Origin: Plasmodium relictum
Lineage: Eukaryota > Apicomplexa > Aconoidasida > Haemosporida > Plasmodiidae
NCBI RefSeq assembly: GCF_900005765.1
Contig: NC_041685.1
Location: 1,178,001-1,242,000 of the forward strand
Length of the DNA: 64,000 nt
Direction: 5' to 3'
Shown: positions 1 through 10,712 of the stretch, in pieces
Numbering within the stretch: the stretch's first letter is position 1
Layout of the letters: the number at the start of each line of letters is the position of its first letter
Made by a program: the position numbers and the translations under genes
The notes under the pieces: generated by a model
Told to the model about the DNA's origin: nothing
Database searches by the model: none
The model's input: only the letters and a program-made list of their open reading frames with translations

Positions 1-934
1 TTCTTTCTTCTTTTAAAAATTTTATTTTAGATGTAGAGAGGGATTCATAAATATATGAACTGTTAAATATTGGACTAAAAAAAATATTTCCATTAAAATT
101 TTTTTTTTTTTCTTCTAAATTATCTTTTTGCTTTTTTTTTTTATATTTTACTTTTTTATAATATATTTTATTTGTACTTTTTATTCTATGTTTATAATAA
201 TTTGTTTTTTTTTTCTCTAATTTAAACGTTTTACTCTTTATTGATTTTTTTTTTTTAAAGTTATATTTCGGATGTATTGTAGTATAACTTTTTTCATAAA
301 ATTCATTATATAAAACTCCATTTTTTTGAAGAATAGAATTATAAGTATTTTTTTTAAATGGATAAAGATTTTCATTGAATGTACTGTAGCTTTTATCAAA
401 GATATCTTTGTATGAATTTAAACTATTACCACTTTTCATTCCTAAAAGCGTGTATAAATTTTCGTTTTTTAAAAATGAATAGTTATTTTCACTTACACTT
501 TTGAAGTATTTATTTTTTCCCCTTTCTGTACATTTATTTTCTCTAAGATTTTCATTGTTAGGTTTTTCATTTGTCTTAGCACTATTTTTTGATGAATTTG
601 ATAAATAATCTCTTTTTAAATAAATATTAGAAAAGTCAAAAGAACTACAACCATATAAAATATTTTTAGATATACTATTTATATTATTTAGAGAGTTGAA
701 AAATGTATGATTTTCTTCTTCTAAATCTTCATAATTATATTTTGATATCTTTTGTTTTATATTATTATGAATATTTGAATCACTTATTGATTTTATTGTA
801 TCGTTAAATATATCATTATTATTCAAAGAATTTACCTTATATTTTTCTCTATGCTGAATAATTTTTATTATATTTATATATTTATTTTTATTTTCGCTTC
901 TGTTGTTTATATGTTCTGAAATATCTCCAGACAT
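1..934 (-). CDS. conserved-looking protein of unknown function, 5' part only
   Basis: I followed an open frame from the ATG at 934 leftwards without a stop to the window edge (311 codons), so this is the N-terminal part of a longer protein. It starts MSGDISEHINNRSENK and is hydrophilic, rich in Asn, Lys, Ser and Tyr, with Lys runs near residues 230-280. No signal peptide, membrane segment or known domain is visible. The ATG at 934 is the first in frame after an AT-rich leader, which supports it as the start. Lack of stops over 930 bases in sequence this AT-rich is strong evidence of coding. Function is not recognised; later exons may lie outside the window. Confidence 0.8.
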   Translation of the reverse strand, partial: MSGDISEHINNRSENKNKYINIIKIIQHREKYKVNSLNNNDIFNDTIKSISDSNIHNNIKQKISKYNYEDLEEENHTFFNSLNNINSISKNILYGCSSFDFSNIYLKRDYLSNSSKNSAKTNEKPNNENLRENKCTERGKNKYFKSVSENNYSFLKNENLYTLLGMKSGNSLNSYKDIFDKSYSTFNENLYPFKKNTYNSILQKNGVLYNEFYEKSYTTIHPKYNFKKKKSIKSKTFKLEKKKTNYYKHRIKSTNKIYYKKVKYKKKKQKDNLEEKKKNFNGNIFFSPIFNSSYIYESLSTSKIKFLKEER

Positions 935-1219
935 TTTTTCTCTTAGTAATAAATAAAAATTTGTTTTTTAAAAATATAAAAATAGAAAATGTCTTATTAT
1001 TTCTAAAATATGCAATTGAAAATTTCTCATAAACAACGAACAAATTAAAGCTAATTACTTATAATTTATATTGATGAAAACTAAAAAAAAAAAATTTATT
1101 CTTTTTAAGTATGTTTTTTTTGAAAGTTTTTTAATTAAAAATAAAATGAATATTTGTGAATCAAATTTTTGCATATATATATTGTTACATACAACTTTTT
1201 TTTTGTTTTGTATATATAT

Positions 1220-1256
<37 letters not shown>

Positions 1257-1851
1257 TATATAAGCGAACATATGTATAATGATATATAGAATAACATATG
1301 CACAATATTTTTAAAATATTTTTGAAGAGCATAAAAAAAGGAGATCATAAGAATTCGTTTAACGTTTATTTTATCTTTTTTTTTAGTTTCATAAATTTAC
1401 AAACGAAAATAAAAATCTTTATAATTTCTAGAAAAAATTACTGAAATAAAGCTACTATGAAAATAGATAAAAATATTAATTTTTTTTTTTTTTATACATA
1501 CAATTAACTATTTTTATAAATTTTATATTATTTTTCTAATTTTTTCTTTTTTTATTGTGAAACATACACATTTTATTTTTATATATATTATAATGCATGT
1601 TACTTAAAATTATATAATTTTTAATTATGAATTATAAAAAATTTTAAATATTTCGAAAAGATATTTATAATTTAAGAATCTTAATTAAAATAACAAAAAT
1701 TAGGTAAGTAAAATTGCCTATTTAAAAAAAAAAAAAAAAGTGTCTTTTATTCTACATAAAAATATAAAATTTATATTCATGATTGTTATGTGTGTGTTTT
1801 TAATAAAAAAATATTTAAAAAAAATATATATAAAAAAAAAAAAAAAAAAAA
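935..1851. other. intergenic, AT-rich, with a TAGA microsatellite
   Basis: This gap lies between two minus-strand genes. It holds the presumed 5' region of the left gene and the 3' region of the RRM gene. A perfect tetranucleotide array, (TAGA)n, spans roughly 1220-1254, followed by homopolymer A runs near 1725 and 1830. I see no coding exon here; short hydrophobic ORFs read through the tetranucleotide repeat and are not credible. Confidence 0.7.
1220..1254. repeat. (TAGA)n microsatellite
   Basis: Eight to nine perfect copies of TAGA lie directly after a short (TA)n tract. It is the only clean tetranucleotide array of this type in the left 10 kb and should be length-polymorphic. Confidence 0.9.
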
Positions 1852-2430
1852 TTAATTAGACCAAGAAATTTTTATGGGATGTTGTGGAGTAATTTTAAAG
1901 TTTTGTAATCCATTCATAGCAATTTCTCCGCTCTGATAAGAAGTAAAATCAATAAATGCAACATTTCTACCTGGGATATATCTAGCTTCAAAATATCCAG
2001 GATATTGATTAAATAAAATTTCTAATGCATTTTTATTTATTTCATTAGGCAAGTTTTGAACAAATAATGTATATAAATTCGTTTTATTTTCATAATTATT
2101 TAAGGATTTATAGTTTTTCGTTGGTTTATATGTTCCTTCTAATTTTTCAATTATTCTTGATTTTGTTTTTGCATAATTAATGTTTATATTTTTGTTCAGA
2201 AATAATTTTCCTTTTAAGTTTTTACAAGCTAAAGTAGATGATGCTATATTATTAAAAACAATAAAAGCTTGTCCTCTAGATTTATTTGATTTTTTTAAAA
2301 CTATATCTATTATATTTCCATATGGACAAAAAAACTCATATAATAAAAATTTCAAATCGTTTACATTTATTTTATCTTCTAGATTATTTACATATAAGGT
2401 TTGATTTGGAGGAATATCGAAATTTTCCAT
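1852..2430 (-). CDS. U2 snRNP B''/U1A-type protein, two RRM domains
   Basis: This 192-residue protein has two RNA-recognition motifs. RRM1 (about residues 9-90) begins with RNP2 LYVNNL and has RNP1 RGQAFIVF. RRM2 (about 118-190) has RNP2 LFVQNLP and a degenerate RNP1 around NVAFIDF. The N-terminal IPPNQTLYVNNL, the short linker and the two-RRM layout at about 190-230 residues are typical of the U1A/U2B''/SNF family, which binds the U1 or U2 snRNA stem-loop in the spliceosome. The small size favours U2B'', but sequence inspection alone does not settle U1A versus U2B''. It is a single exon, 101 bases downstream of kish on the same strand. The ATG follows an A-rich leader and no upstream in-frame extension is seen. 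Confidence 0.88.
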   Translation of the reverse strand: MENFDIPPNQTLYVNNLEDKINVNDLKFLLYEFFCPYGNIIDIVLKKSNKSRGQAFIVFNNIASSTLACKNLKGKLFLNKNININYAKTKSRIIEKLEGTYKPTKNYKSLNNYENKTNLYTLFVQNLPNEINKNALEILFNQYPGYFEARYIPGRNVAFIDFTSYQSGEIAMNGLQNFKITPQHPIKISWSN

Positions 2431-2531
2431 TATTAAAAAAAAAAAGAAAAAAAGATAAAAATTAAAAACAAGCTACTTTTTACTTCTTTTTTTGATTTAT
2501 AATACATATATATATATATATATATATAAGA

Positions 2532-2750
2532 TTATCGTAAAAATAAATTAACAAAGGCTAAAATGACACAAGCTATTGATACATAAATTGATAATCTGTC
2601 ACCAATAATAGCAAATTTTCCTAAAGTACCTAAAAATCCACTTTTCTTATTATCAAAAACATTAGGAAATTTTGGTTTTAAGTAAGTACATGTACATATA
2701 CATAATATTATAACTGTTATCATAGATTCTAAATTAAATAATGCTGACAT
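2532..2750 (-). CDS. protein kish (TMEM167 family)
   Basis: This 72-residue protein has the full length and pattern of kish/TMEM167. It has an N-terminal MSALFNLESM, a first hydrophobic segment with ICTCTYL (about residues 10-24), a central basic/Gly stretch around KKSGFLGTLGKFAIIGDRLS, and a second membrane segment near the C-terminus (YVSIACVILAFVNLF). Kish proteins are small Golgi membrane proteins of the early secretory pathway. It is a single exon in the same orientation as the RRM gene downstream. Length and motifs are conserved end to end, so the start is secure. Confidence 0.92.
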   Translation of the reverse strand: MSALFNLESMITVIILCICTCTYLKPKFPNVFDNKKSGFLGTLGKFAIIGDRLSIYVSIACVILAFVNLFLR

Positions 2751-4169
2751 CCTTTTTTTTTTTTTTCTCTTTTATATTTTTTTTTTCCAAGATTTTTAAC
2801 TACTGAAAATTGTTATATAAAAATAATTTCTTTTTTCATTATAATGAATTTATTTAAAACATTCTATAAATAAAAAAAAAAATATATTTCAATAATGTTT
2901 TGTTAGTTTTAATAAAAAAAGAAAAAAAGAGAATTTCAAAAAAATATATTAGTAAAAAAAAAAAAAAAAAAGTAACATGAAAAATGAAGAAAAAATAAAA
3001 AATAAATTATTTTTAAACTTCATTTAAAATAGAAAAAAAAAAAAAATGAAATAAAATAGAATAAAAATATATTATTTATGGCTTCGTAATGATTTAAAAA
3101 AAAAAATATTAAATCGATAATTTTTTAAAACAATATTTTCTTTATTAAATATAAATTTTTTTTAAAACTTTAAAGCTTAAGTTTATTTGAGAAGATACAA
3201 AACAATTTGAATTAAACACATATAATAAATATTATCCCTTGGAAAAAAGCAAAATATATTATATCATCATATTTAAAATTATTGTTTTCCTATTTTACAC
3301 AATAGAAAATATTTTATTATTTTATTTTAATCAATTACATAATAAATAAGAGTACTATTATTAATTCAAAAAAAAAAAAAAAAAAAAAAAAAATGAAGCA
3401 GGAATGTTATAAAAAGTAAAGTAAAAAGCATATTTGTATATATAAAGATATAATTATGTTTTAAATGGTTTTGAATACATTTAATTCAAAAGTTTTAAAA
3501 ATTAAAAAAAAAATTAAATTTTATTGAAAATAAAAAAAAGGATATTTAAGGTACTTGTGTAATAATAAAATTTATTAAATTAATAAATTGTATTCAGATA
3601 AAAATAATTTATAGAAATAATTAAATTCTAATTTTAATAGAAAGAATACAATTACGTGTGTGGTAGAGTTAACAGAAATATATTTTTTATACATTATATT
3701 TAAAGAAGATTAGAACAAAAAAAGCTACATTAAATTATATTTAAAAAAATTAAGAAGAATAAAAAAAAAAAACATAAATAATTTTATATGAACATATAGA
3801 AAATGAATTTCTTTGAAAATAAATAATTTTAAATAACTATAAAATTAAAAAACTGAAAAAAGATAAAATTATTAATAGAGAAGTGGTACTTTTAATAATT
3901 TTTAAATTAAATAAGCAATAAAATTAAGTATAATTTATTTTCTATCAACAAAATAAATAGAATGAATTATAGGTAATATACCATATTTTTATTATATTAA
4001 ATGCTACAAATTTGTTCATTTTTATGTATATATACAAAATAGAAGAAAATATGATATTATAAAAAATTGTGTTTTTGTATTTTATATATATATATTTAAT
4101 ACAAAAAAAGAAAGAAAAAAAAAAGTAAGAAATATATGAAGTATATATAATTTATAAATATGATTTTTG
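2751..4169. other. intergenic between kish and VPS33
   Basis: These 1.4 kb of AT-rich DNA hold poly-A tracts (for example about 3370-3393) and no credible exon on either strand. They contain the 5' flank of kish and the 3' flank of VPS33. Confidence 0.7.
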
Positions 4170-7100
4170 TCATAAGTTCATTGATTGTAAAATTTTTTTT
4201 GAACTGATAATTTCAGTAGTAAAGATTAAGTAATTATAGTTTTCACTTTTTTCATTTAATTTTCTAATAGAAGCAATTTCAGCATATGATATGCCTCCAA
4301 TATAAAAAAGTATGACATTTTTTTTTTTGCTAATTTTTTTTTGTTTTACTTCGAAGTTTTCATATCCAACAGAATTTTGAATTATATCTAATGTTGGCCC
4401 ATTCAGAAAATTAAATATTTCAGGAATAATTTGTAAATTATTTTTTAAAACACTCATATATTCAATTAATCGAACTGATAATGGAGCATATCCATTACAC
4501 ACATAAGAAATATCATTTATCTCGTTAGATAATAAATTAAAATGATTTTTTAAATTATTCCATATAAATTTGTTCTTCGATTGATATTTTAAAATATTAC
4601 AAGTATGCAAATTATTCAATCTGGTTAATTCATTTATGCCATATTGTTCTATAATATCTTTTTTTAAATCATTCATATAATTTTCGTTAAAACCATTTGT
4701 TATAATAGAAAATAAGCAAAATATTCTATATACCTCATATATATCTTCCCCTGTGTATATTAATGATTGAATTTTTTTTACTATATCTAATAAATTGCTT
4801 TTATTGGTATTACTATTTAATTGTATTATTTCATCTTCTAGCTTTAATTTATTAAAGCTTTGTTCTCTTTTTATTGTATTTAAAATGAATGAAGCTATAT
4901 TTACATGAGTTGACAATGAATTATGCTCATAATGTTTTACTTTGAATTTTCTCATATATTCATTAATTTGTTCAATATCTTTTAATTTGTCTTTTTCTTC
5001 ATATGTTTTTTGAATTTCGCTCGCTTTTTTATGCAAAAATCTTCCAATGTCATTTTGACTTAAGTCTTTTATATCATCATATAAAACATCTACAGAACTT
5101 TTTAATTTTATTCTAACTTTCATACTATTTACATCTTCAAAGCTTTTTTCTTTTTTTTTTGATATACTTTTTTCATCATTAAAAATAATATACCTTGGTA
5201 TTTCTATTTGTAAATTATCAATGCAAAATAAATGATCAATCAATCCTTCATATGTGAATGGAATACAGAAAGGAGTAATCATATCAATTTTTCTATCAAT
5301 AATAATACAGGAGTCTATGTTACAACATGTGTTTAATAAAAAATTAAAATTAGTAATTCCTATTTTTTCTAATAGATAATTTTTCTCTTTTTTACATTCT
5401 TTTTCCATTTTTTTTCTGTCTTTTTTTTTCATAAAATATTTTGTATTATCCATTTTGGTCATAAAATTATGTGTAATTGTTGCAAATCCTTTTATTTTTT
5501 TTTTAATTTTTTTTTTTTCTTCTTTTTCTGTTACTTCTTTCATTTCTTCTTTCTGTCTTTTTTTCTTTTTTTTTAATTTGTTCTTATTAATATAATTATA
5601 ATTTTTTTCCTTCGATTTATATATTTTTTTAATGTTTTTATCACTACAAGTATTATTTTTTGAAGAAATATTATTTGTATATTCAATCATGTTATCATTC
5701 AAATATTTATGTTCTTGAGATTTTGCATTTTTGTTCTCTTTTTTTTTTTTTTCACAATATTTTTGTAATTCATTTTTCTTTTTTTTTTCCTTATTTATAT
5801 TAGTATATTCTATTTTGGAATTTCTTTTTTCTGAACAATTCATATTTTCTGTTTTATTTATATCATTATTAAAATCAGTTTCATTGATATTGTTATCATT
5901 ATCGCACGTATTGATAGATTTATCATGAGTGTTATATGTTATTTGATAACTATTATTACTATCTAAGTAATAAAGACTATTTTTACTTACATTAATAACA
6001 TTATATTTCGCATTTTTTTTTCTTTCGTCTTCTTTATCTTCTTCTTTTTTTAGCTTTTCTTTTATTTCTTGCTGTTCCCTCTCTTCTCCATATTCTCTTA
6101 CATCTTTCTTCTCGTATTCATTTTTTTGATAAAGATAATTCTCTTCTACTTTTTTTTCTACTTCATTTTTTAATATTTCATCTTCTATATAATCTTTATC
6201 TTCATCCAATTTCTTCTTCTCTTCTTTCTCTTTTTCTTTTTCATTATCTTCTTTTTTTTCTTTTTCATTATCTTTTTTTTCTTCTTCGTCTTTTTCTTCC
6301 ACTTCATTCTGCTCCTCTCCTTCTTCTTCTTTTTCTTTTTCTTTTTCTTCTTCTTTTTCTTTTTCTTCTTCTTTTTCTTTTTCTTCTTTTTCTTTTTCTT
6401 CTTCTCCCACTTTTTCCTCATCTTCTCCCTCTTCTTCTTCCTCCCCTTCTTCTTCGTCTTCTCTCTCTTTTTCCTCTTCCTCTTCCTTTTCCTCTTCTTT
6501 CTTCTTCTCTTCTCCCTCTTCTTCTTCCTCCTCTTCATCATCTTCTTCTTCATCTTCTTCTTCCTCTTCTTTCTTCTCTTCTCCATCTTCTTCTTCCTCC
6601 TCTTCATCATCTTCTTCCTCATCTTCTTCTTCTTCCTCATCTTCTTCTTCTTCTTCCTCATCTTCTTCTTCTTCTTCTTCTTCTTCTTCTTCTTCTTCTT
6701 CTTCTTCTTCTTCTTCTTCTTCTTCTTCTTCTTCTTCTTCTTCATATTCCTCCTTTTCTTTCCCTCCTTCATTATCTTCTCCCTTAAGACGATGTTTTTG
6801 CCTTTTACCTTGTTCTTGTTTTTTATTATCTTTTTCTATTTCTATTTCTTCCTTAACTTTTTCTTTGTTTTCTTCTTTTTCTTTTTTTATATTCTCATAT
6901 ATTTTTATATTTCTACTATTTTTATTTTCTTCCCAATTTTCTTCACTTGAGGAAGTTAACTTTATATTAATTTCATTTATACTTTTTTTTTTTTTTTTAA
7001 TGAATTTTTTATGTGACTGTTCTGACATAAAAATTTTATGTATGGCATATTTAACCGGAACAACTGATTCATTAGATTTTTTAAAATTATTTAAATCTTG

Positions 7101-7814
7101 AATATTTTGTAAGTTATTTAAAATATCAAAAAAATCATCTTCAAAATTATTTGGTGATTGAATACTAAAATTGTTAGAAACAATTTCTTTTCTTAATTGT
7201 ATTAAGTGCTCACATACAAACTGAGATAAATATCCTAATGATTTTATATTTTTAAAAACTCCATTAAAAAGAAATTGAAGAAACATTAAACTGAAAGAGC
7301 AAAATATTAAATTAGTGAAGTCATTATCAACATAATATTCTTTAAATATACTTTTTATTTCTAAACTGTATACATCATTATATAAAGGTATAAAATAAAG
7401 AGGAAATATAATTATTTTAATGAAAACATCAGGTATGTTATATTTAAAGATTTCTTGCTCACATAAATAAGTCATATAAGGAATAAATATAAAGGAATAT
7501 TTCTTATTAGTTGTTTTTACTTTTTCTATTTTTTCAATGATTTTAAAAATGTTTTCAATTTCATAAAAATAGGGACGTATAATAAATAAAATATTAGGTA
7601 TGTTTTCTAATTTTTTTACATTGACGTCTTTTTCATTACACACTAAAAAAATTGATTCTATTTGTTCTTTGTTTAAGTCTTCTTCATTTAATAAAACATT
7701 TAAAATAATATGTAAAGATTTTTCAAAAAATATACATTTTTTTCCTTTGAATTTTTTTAATATATTTAATAATATAATCCTTTCCTCTTCTTTTAATTCG
7801 TTTAATTTATTCAT
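4170..7814 (-). CDS. VPS33: vacuolar protein sorting-associated protein 33 (Sec1/Munc18 family)
   Basis: This 1214-residue single-exon gene encodes a Sec1/Munc18 protein interrupted by an unusually long insert. The N-terminal SM part covers about residues 1-240. Residues about 310-590 are dominated by Glu/Lys, with an almost pure Glu run near 355-385 encoded by a GAA array. A Lys/Asn-rich stretch follows to about 810. The C-terminal SM part (about 820-1214) includes the diagnostic IDRKIDMITPFCIPFTYEGL block near residue 834 and a conserved end with FYIGGISYAEI. That block (ID..VD..TP...TYEGL) identifies the VPS33 branch. VPS33 is the SNARE-binding subunit of the HOPS/CORVET tethering complexes at endolysosomal membranes. 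Ordinary VPS33 is about 600 residues, so roughly half of this protein is insertion. Confidence 0.9.
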   Translation of the reverse strand: MNKLNELKEEERIILLNILKKFKGKKCIFFEKSLHIILNVLLNEEDLNKEQIESIFLVCNEKDVNVKKLENIPNILFIIRPYFYEIENIFKIIEKIEKVKTTNKKYSFIFIPYMTYLCEQEIFKYNIPDVFIKIIIFPLYFIPLYNDVYSLEIKSIFKEYYVDNDFTNLIFCSFSLMFLQFLFNGVFKNIKSLGYLSQFVCEHLIQLRKEIVSNNFSIQSPNNFEDDFFDILNNLQNIQDLNNFKKSNESVVPVKYAIHKIFMSEQSHKKFIKKKKKSINEINIKLTSSSEENWEENKNSRNIKIYENIKKEKEENKEKVKEEIEIEKDNKKQEQGKRQKHRLKGEDNEGGKEKEEYEEEEEEEEEEEEEEEEEEEEEEEEEEEDEEEEEEDEEEEEDEEEDDEEEEEEDGEEKKEEEEEDEEEDDEEEEEEEGEEKKKEEEKEEEEEKEREDEEEGEEEEEGEDEEKVGEEEKEKEEKEKEEEKEKEEEKEKEKEEEGEEQNEVEEKDEEEKKDNEKEKKEDNEKEKEKEEKKKLDEDKDYIEDEILKNEVEKKVEENYLYQKNEYEKKDVREYGEEREQQEIKEKLKKEEDKEDERKKNAKYNVINVSKNSLYYLDSNNSYQITYNTHDKSINTCDNDNNINETDFNNDINKTENMNCSEKRNSKIEYTNINKEKKKKNELQKYCEKKKKENKNAKSQEHKYLNDNMIEYTNNISSKNNTCSDKNIKKIYKSKEKNYNYINKNKLKKKKKRQKEEMKEVTEKEEKKKIKKKIKGFATITHNFMTKMDNTKYFMKKKDRKKMEKECKKEKNYLLEKIGITNFNFLLNTCCNIDSCIIIDRKIDMITPFCIPFTYEGLIDHLFCIDNLQIEIPRYIIFNDEKSISKKKEKSFEDVNSMKVRIKLKSSVDVLYDDIKDLSQNDIGRFLHKKASEIQKTYEEKDKLKDIEQINEYMRKFKVKHYEHNSLSTHVNIASFILNTIKREQSFNKLKLEDEIIQLNSNTNKSNLLDIVKKIQSLIYTGEDIYEVYRIFCLFSIITNGFNENYMNDLKKDIIEQYGINELTRLNNLHTCNILKYQSKNKFIWNNLKNHFNLLSNEINDISYVCNGYAPLSVRLIEYMSVLKNNLQIIPEIFNFLNGPTLDIIQNSVGYENFEVKQKKISKKKNVILFYIGGISYAEIASIRKLNEKSENYNYLIFTTEIISSKKILQSMNL
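6656..6745 (-). repeat. GAA trinucleotide array coding poly-Glu in VPS33
   Basis: Almost pure TTC repeats on the plus strand (GAA on the coding strand) encode the central poly-Glu run. Flanking imperfect copies extend the Glu-rich zone over roughly 6200-6780. The antisense and shifted frames give long Lys- or Ser/Phe-rich ORFs that are shadows. Confidence 0.95.
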
Positions 7815-8404
7815 TTTTTTTTCTTTTTTTCAATACATACATGTATTATATATATACTTTTATATATATGTATGTTTCAAATAAAAGATTTGTTTAAAAC
7901 TAAAAATACTCTTTTATAAGGATATTTTTACTTTTAATTTTCGAGGTTAGTTACTCATTTCTTATTTTTTTATATGCTTTTGAATTTTCATTTTGTTATT
8001 ATTTTTTATTGTACAAATAATATTTTTATTCGTCACTCATTTTTAATTTTACTTTATTTTTGTAATTGTTATATATAATTTCATAAAAATTAGCAATAAT
8101 ATTTTTAAAAAAATGTGTAAAAAATTAAGTATTTAATTTTAATTAAATACATAGTTATTGAATAAATAAAACTAATTTTCATTTATAATAACTAAAAAAA
8201 TAAAAAAAAAAAAAAAAAGTGAAAATTTTTTTTTTATTAATGTAAATTATGAAATCTGAAGAAATGTTCCTAATAAAAATAATTTTAATAGAATACTTAA
8301 AATTTCCATTTTTTTTTTTTTAATATTATATTTACTTAGCAAAATTTCCTGGTACAAATAATAACATAACAGTTTTTTTTAATATTTATTTTATATATTT
8401 TATA
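7815..8404. promoter_or_regulatory. divergent promoter region between VPS33 and PIG-P
   Basis: These 590 bases separate two outward-facing genes (VPS33 minus, PIG-P plus), so both 5' flanks must lie here. The DNA is AT-rich with T and A tracts and (TA)n near 7848-7870. No specific motif can be assigned; the regulatory role is inferred from layout alone. Confidence 0.45.
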
Positions 8405-9138
8405 ATGTCATTAATAAAGGAAGGCTATGCTTTTTTTACTTTATATTTATCACAAATATTATGGGGTAGATAAAAAATAAATAAAATAAAACTCAAAAAA
8501 ACGAAAATGAATAAAAAAAAAAATTCTTTATATTTAAAATTCAACTTGGATTTTTATTTAAAAGTATATTTTTTTTCTTTAATTTTCATTGTAGCATTAT
8601 ATTTAATATGGGCTTATGTATTTGATGATATTTTAAATTTACTCTGTTTTCCATTTCCATCAAAGTAAATATCTTAATTTAATAAAAAGAAAGTTACAAA
8701 ATAATAGTATATATATAAATATATATATATATATTTTAATTATGTAGGTATTGGGCAGCTATTATCCCAACAGCTATTATTTTTTCTGTTTTTTGTTTTT
8801 TTTTATTTATATCTATATTTTCGTTAGTTAAAACAGAACCAATTAATTCACTAAATTTAGTTGAAGGTATATTATAAGTTAATAACAATTTATTTAGTAA
8901 AAAAATAGATATGAATAATTGCTTTATATATTTATCAGTACAACACTTTAATACATTTTTACATATATCTATTTAAAAAGAAGTGAAATATAATTTATAT
9001 ATATATATTTTTTTTTTCAAAGATGAATATTCTGTTTTTGAGGATAAAGTTTCAGAAAATTCTATAAATTATATGAATGATATAAGAATTGAACAAATAA
9101 ATAAATTGCTATATGAAACTTCTTTATACTTTGAATAA
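8405..9138 (+). CDS. PIGP: PIG-P, GPI-GlcNAc transferase subunit P (four exons)
   Basis: I assembled four exons with GT..AG introns: 8405-8465, 8595-8664, 8748-8866 and 9023-9138. They join in frame to 121 codons plus a TAA stop. Exon 1 gives MSLIKEGYAFFTLYLSQILW. Exon 2 begins the second hydrophobic stretch with LYLIWAYVFDDIL. Exon 3 completes the family signature PSKYWAAIIPTAII across the 8664/8748 junction. The C-terminus is hydrophilic (about residues 83-121). Two membrane segments (about residues 8-32 and 45-73) flank a loop, as in PIG-P. PIG-P is a small subunit of the ER complex that transfers GlcNAc to phosphatidylinositol, the first step of GPI-anchor synthesis. Introns are 83-156 bases with T-rich acceptors. 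A start at the first ATG is supported by family alignment from YAF onwards. Confidence 0.88.
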
Positions 9139-10126
9139 TCTTAAAAGAAAAATTTACTTACAATTTTTATTTTATGTTTTCTTGTATATTTTATTATTAA
9201 GTGTAAATATAATACTAGACATAAAGTAATTGAGAAAATAATTTTAAAATGTTTTACATTATTATTTAATTGAATAAGTCTATTTTAGTAATTATATTTA
9301 CAACTTAAAAAAAATATAACATAAATATATACAATATTTTCTTATATTTAAAAATAATATTGTATAAACATAAATTGAAGAAATAAAAATAAATTATTTG
9401 GCATTTTTTTTACTTTTAATAAAAAAAATGTGAAGAGAAGATTATATATATGTTTATATAAAGTTATGAATTATATGAAATGAAAAAAAATAAAAAATTT
9501 CAAAGTGCATCTCATATGCATTTACTAATAAAAAAAATGAATTTTTAATATATTTTTTTTTTAATTATTATTAATAGTTTATTTTTTTAAGGTTTTATTA
9601 AAAAATATGTAAATACATATACACATTTATTAAATTATAATCTGTTAAGATTCTCACAATTTTTTTTATTTAATATTTTGAGTAATTAATAATATATTAA
9701 TTAGAGTCTATAGATAAGTTAGAGTTTTATAATTAATAGTCAAAAAAAGCAACATATATAAAAAAATAAATAAATAAATAAATATATATATATATATATA
9801 TATATGAAACATATAATTATAATTATAAAAATGATTATTTATTATGAATTATGAAAAAGGGAGATAAAAGAATATTCACATATAAGTATGTACTGTTATA
9901 TTTAAAAATATATTAAAGTATTAACAAAAAGTTATTTTTAAGTTTTTATATAAATATAGTAAAAAAATATTTAGAAAAAAGTAGGAAGAAAAAATCACTG
10001 AAAAAAAAAAAATATAAGACATTAAAAAATAATTAAAAAGAATAACTATTAAATTTTTTAAAAAATTGAAATAAATTAAAAAAATATATATGTAAAATAA
10101 TTAACAAATACAGAATCATTTTGTAA
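9139..10126. other. AT-rich intergenic DNA
   Basis: There is no coding signal on either strand. It contains a short (AAAT)n/(TA)n tract near 9760-9805. It separates the last core gene from the first pseudogene. Confidence 0.65.
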
Positions 10127-10712
10127 TTAATTTTCATTAGATAATTTACTATTTTCTTGATTATAAATGATAAAATTAGAACTTTTTTTTTTTAATCCTT
10201 GTGTTATCATAGTAAATTAAAATTTAGTACTTGTTGCACTTTTTGTTGATGTTTCAATATATGAAATACCTAATTATTCTGCCTTATTTTTTCCTTCATT
10301 TGTTGTTATTACAATTTTTTCTTTTTCAATTAGCTTTATTATTTATTAATAATTTACAAGTATCTTTATTAGTGTATTTATTTATTTCATTTATTTATTT
10401 ATTTATCAGTATGTAAAGAAGATTTACAATTCAACACCTTAAATGATTATTATCCCATTGTCTCCTTTGTAATATGTTGATATAATTAATTGGAATATTT
10501 CTTGTTCTGTTGTATTCTATATATATAATTTTACAATTTTTTCGTTCACTCTCATTGTTCTAAATTTGTAATATAACATTTTGTTGCTATATAACTTGCA
10601 GTAAAATTATTATATATAAAGAAAATTAATAATATACATTAAATTATTACCTCTCTACTATTTATTAATATTATTTTATACAAATTATCATATTATATAT
10701 ATTTTCATTCAT
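10127..10712 (-). pseudogene. Rab1A-like small GTPase pseudogene
   Basis: Reading the minus strand, a whole Rab protein is recognisable through stops and frameshifts, in order and with near-correct spacing. The order is an N-terminal YDNLYKIILI (from 10692); a ruined P-loop ending in a stop where GKS should be; FTASYIAT (switch I area, about 10605); KIVKLYI followed by a TAG exactly at the Trp of the WDTAGQE box; STYYKGDNGIIII; a KDTCKLL strand; the GISYIETSTKSAT block (G5, ETSAK equivalent); and a C-terminal FTMITQGL ending at a stop at 10127. I see no gap where an intron would sit. The tail lacks prenylation cysteines. The KIVKL, DTCKLL and FTMITQ matches favour Rab1A over other Rabs. It cannot make a functional GTPase. 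Confidence 0.85.

Noticed and set aside
6185-6772. 195-codon Lys-rich ORF on the minus strand
   Set aside because: Shifted frame of the Glu-rich repeat in VPS33; composition is a direct product of the GAA array.
10231-10416. Hydrophobic plus-strand ORF
   Set aside because: Antisense to the Rab pseudogene; its openness reflects the codons of the old gene on the other strand.
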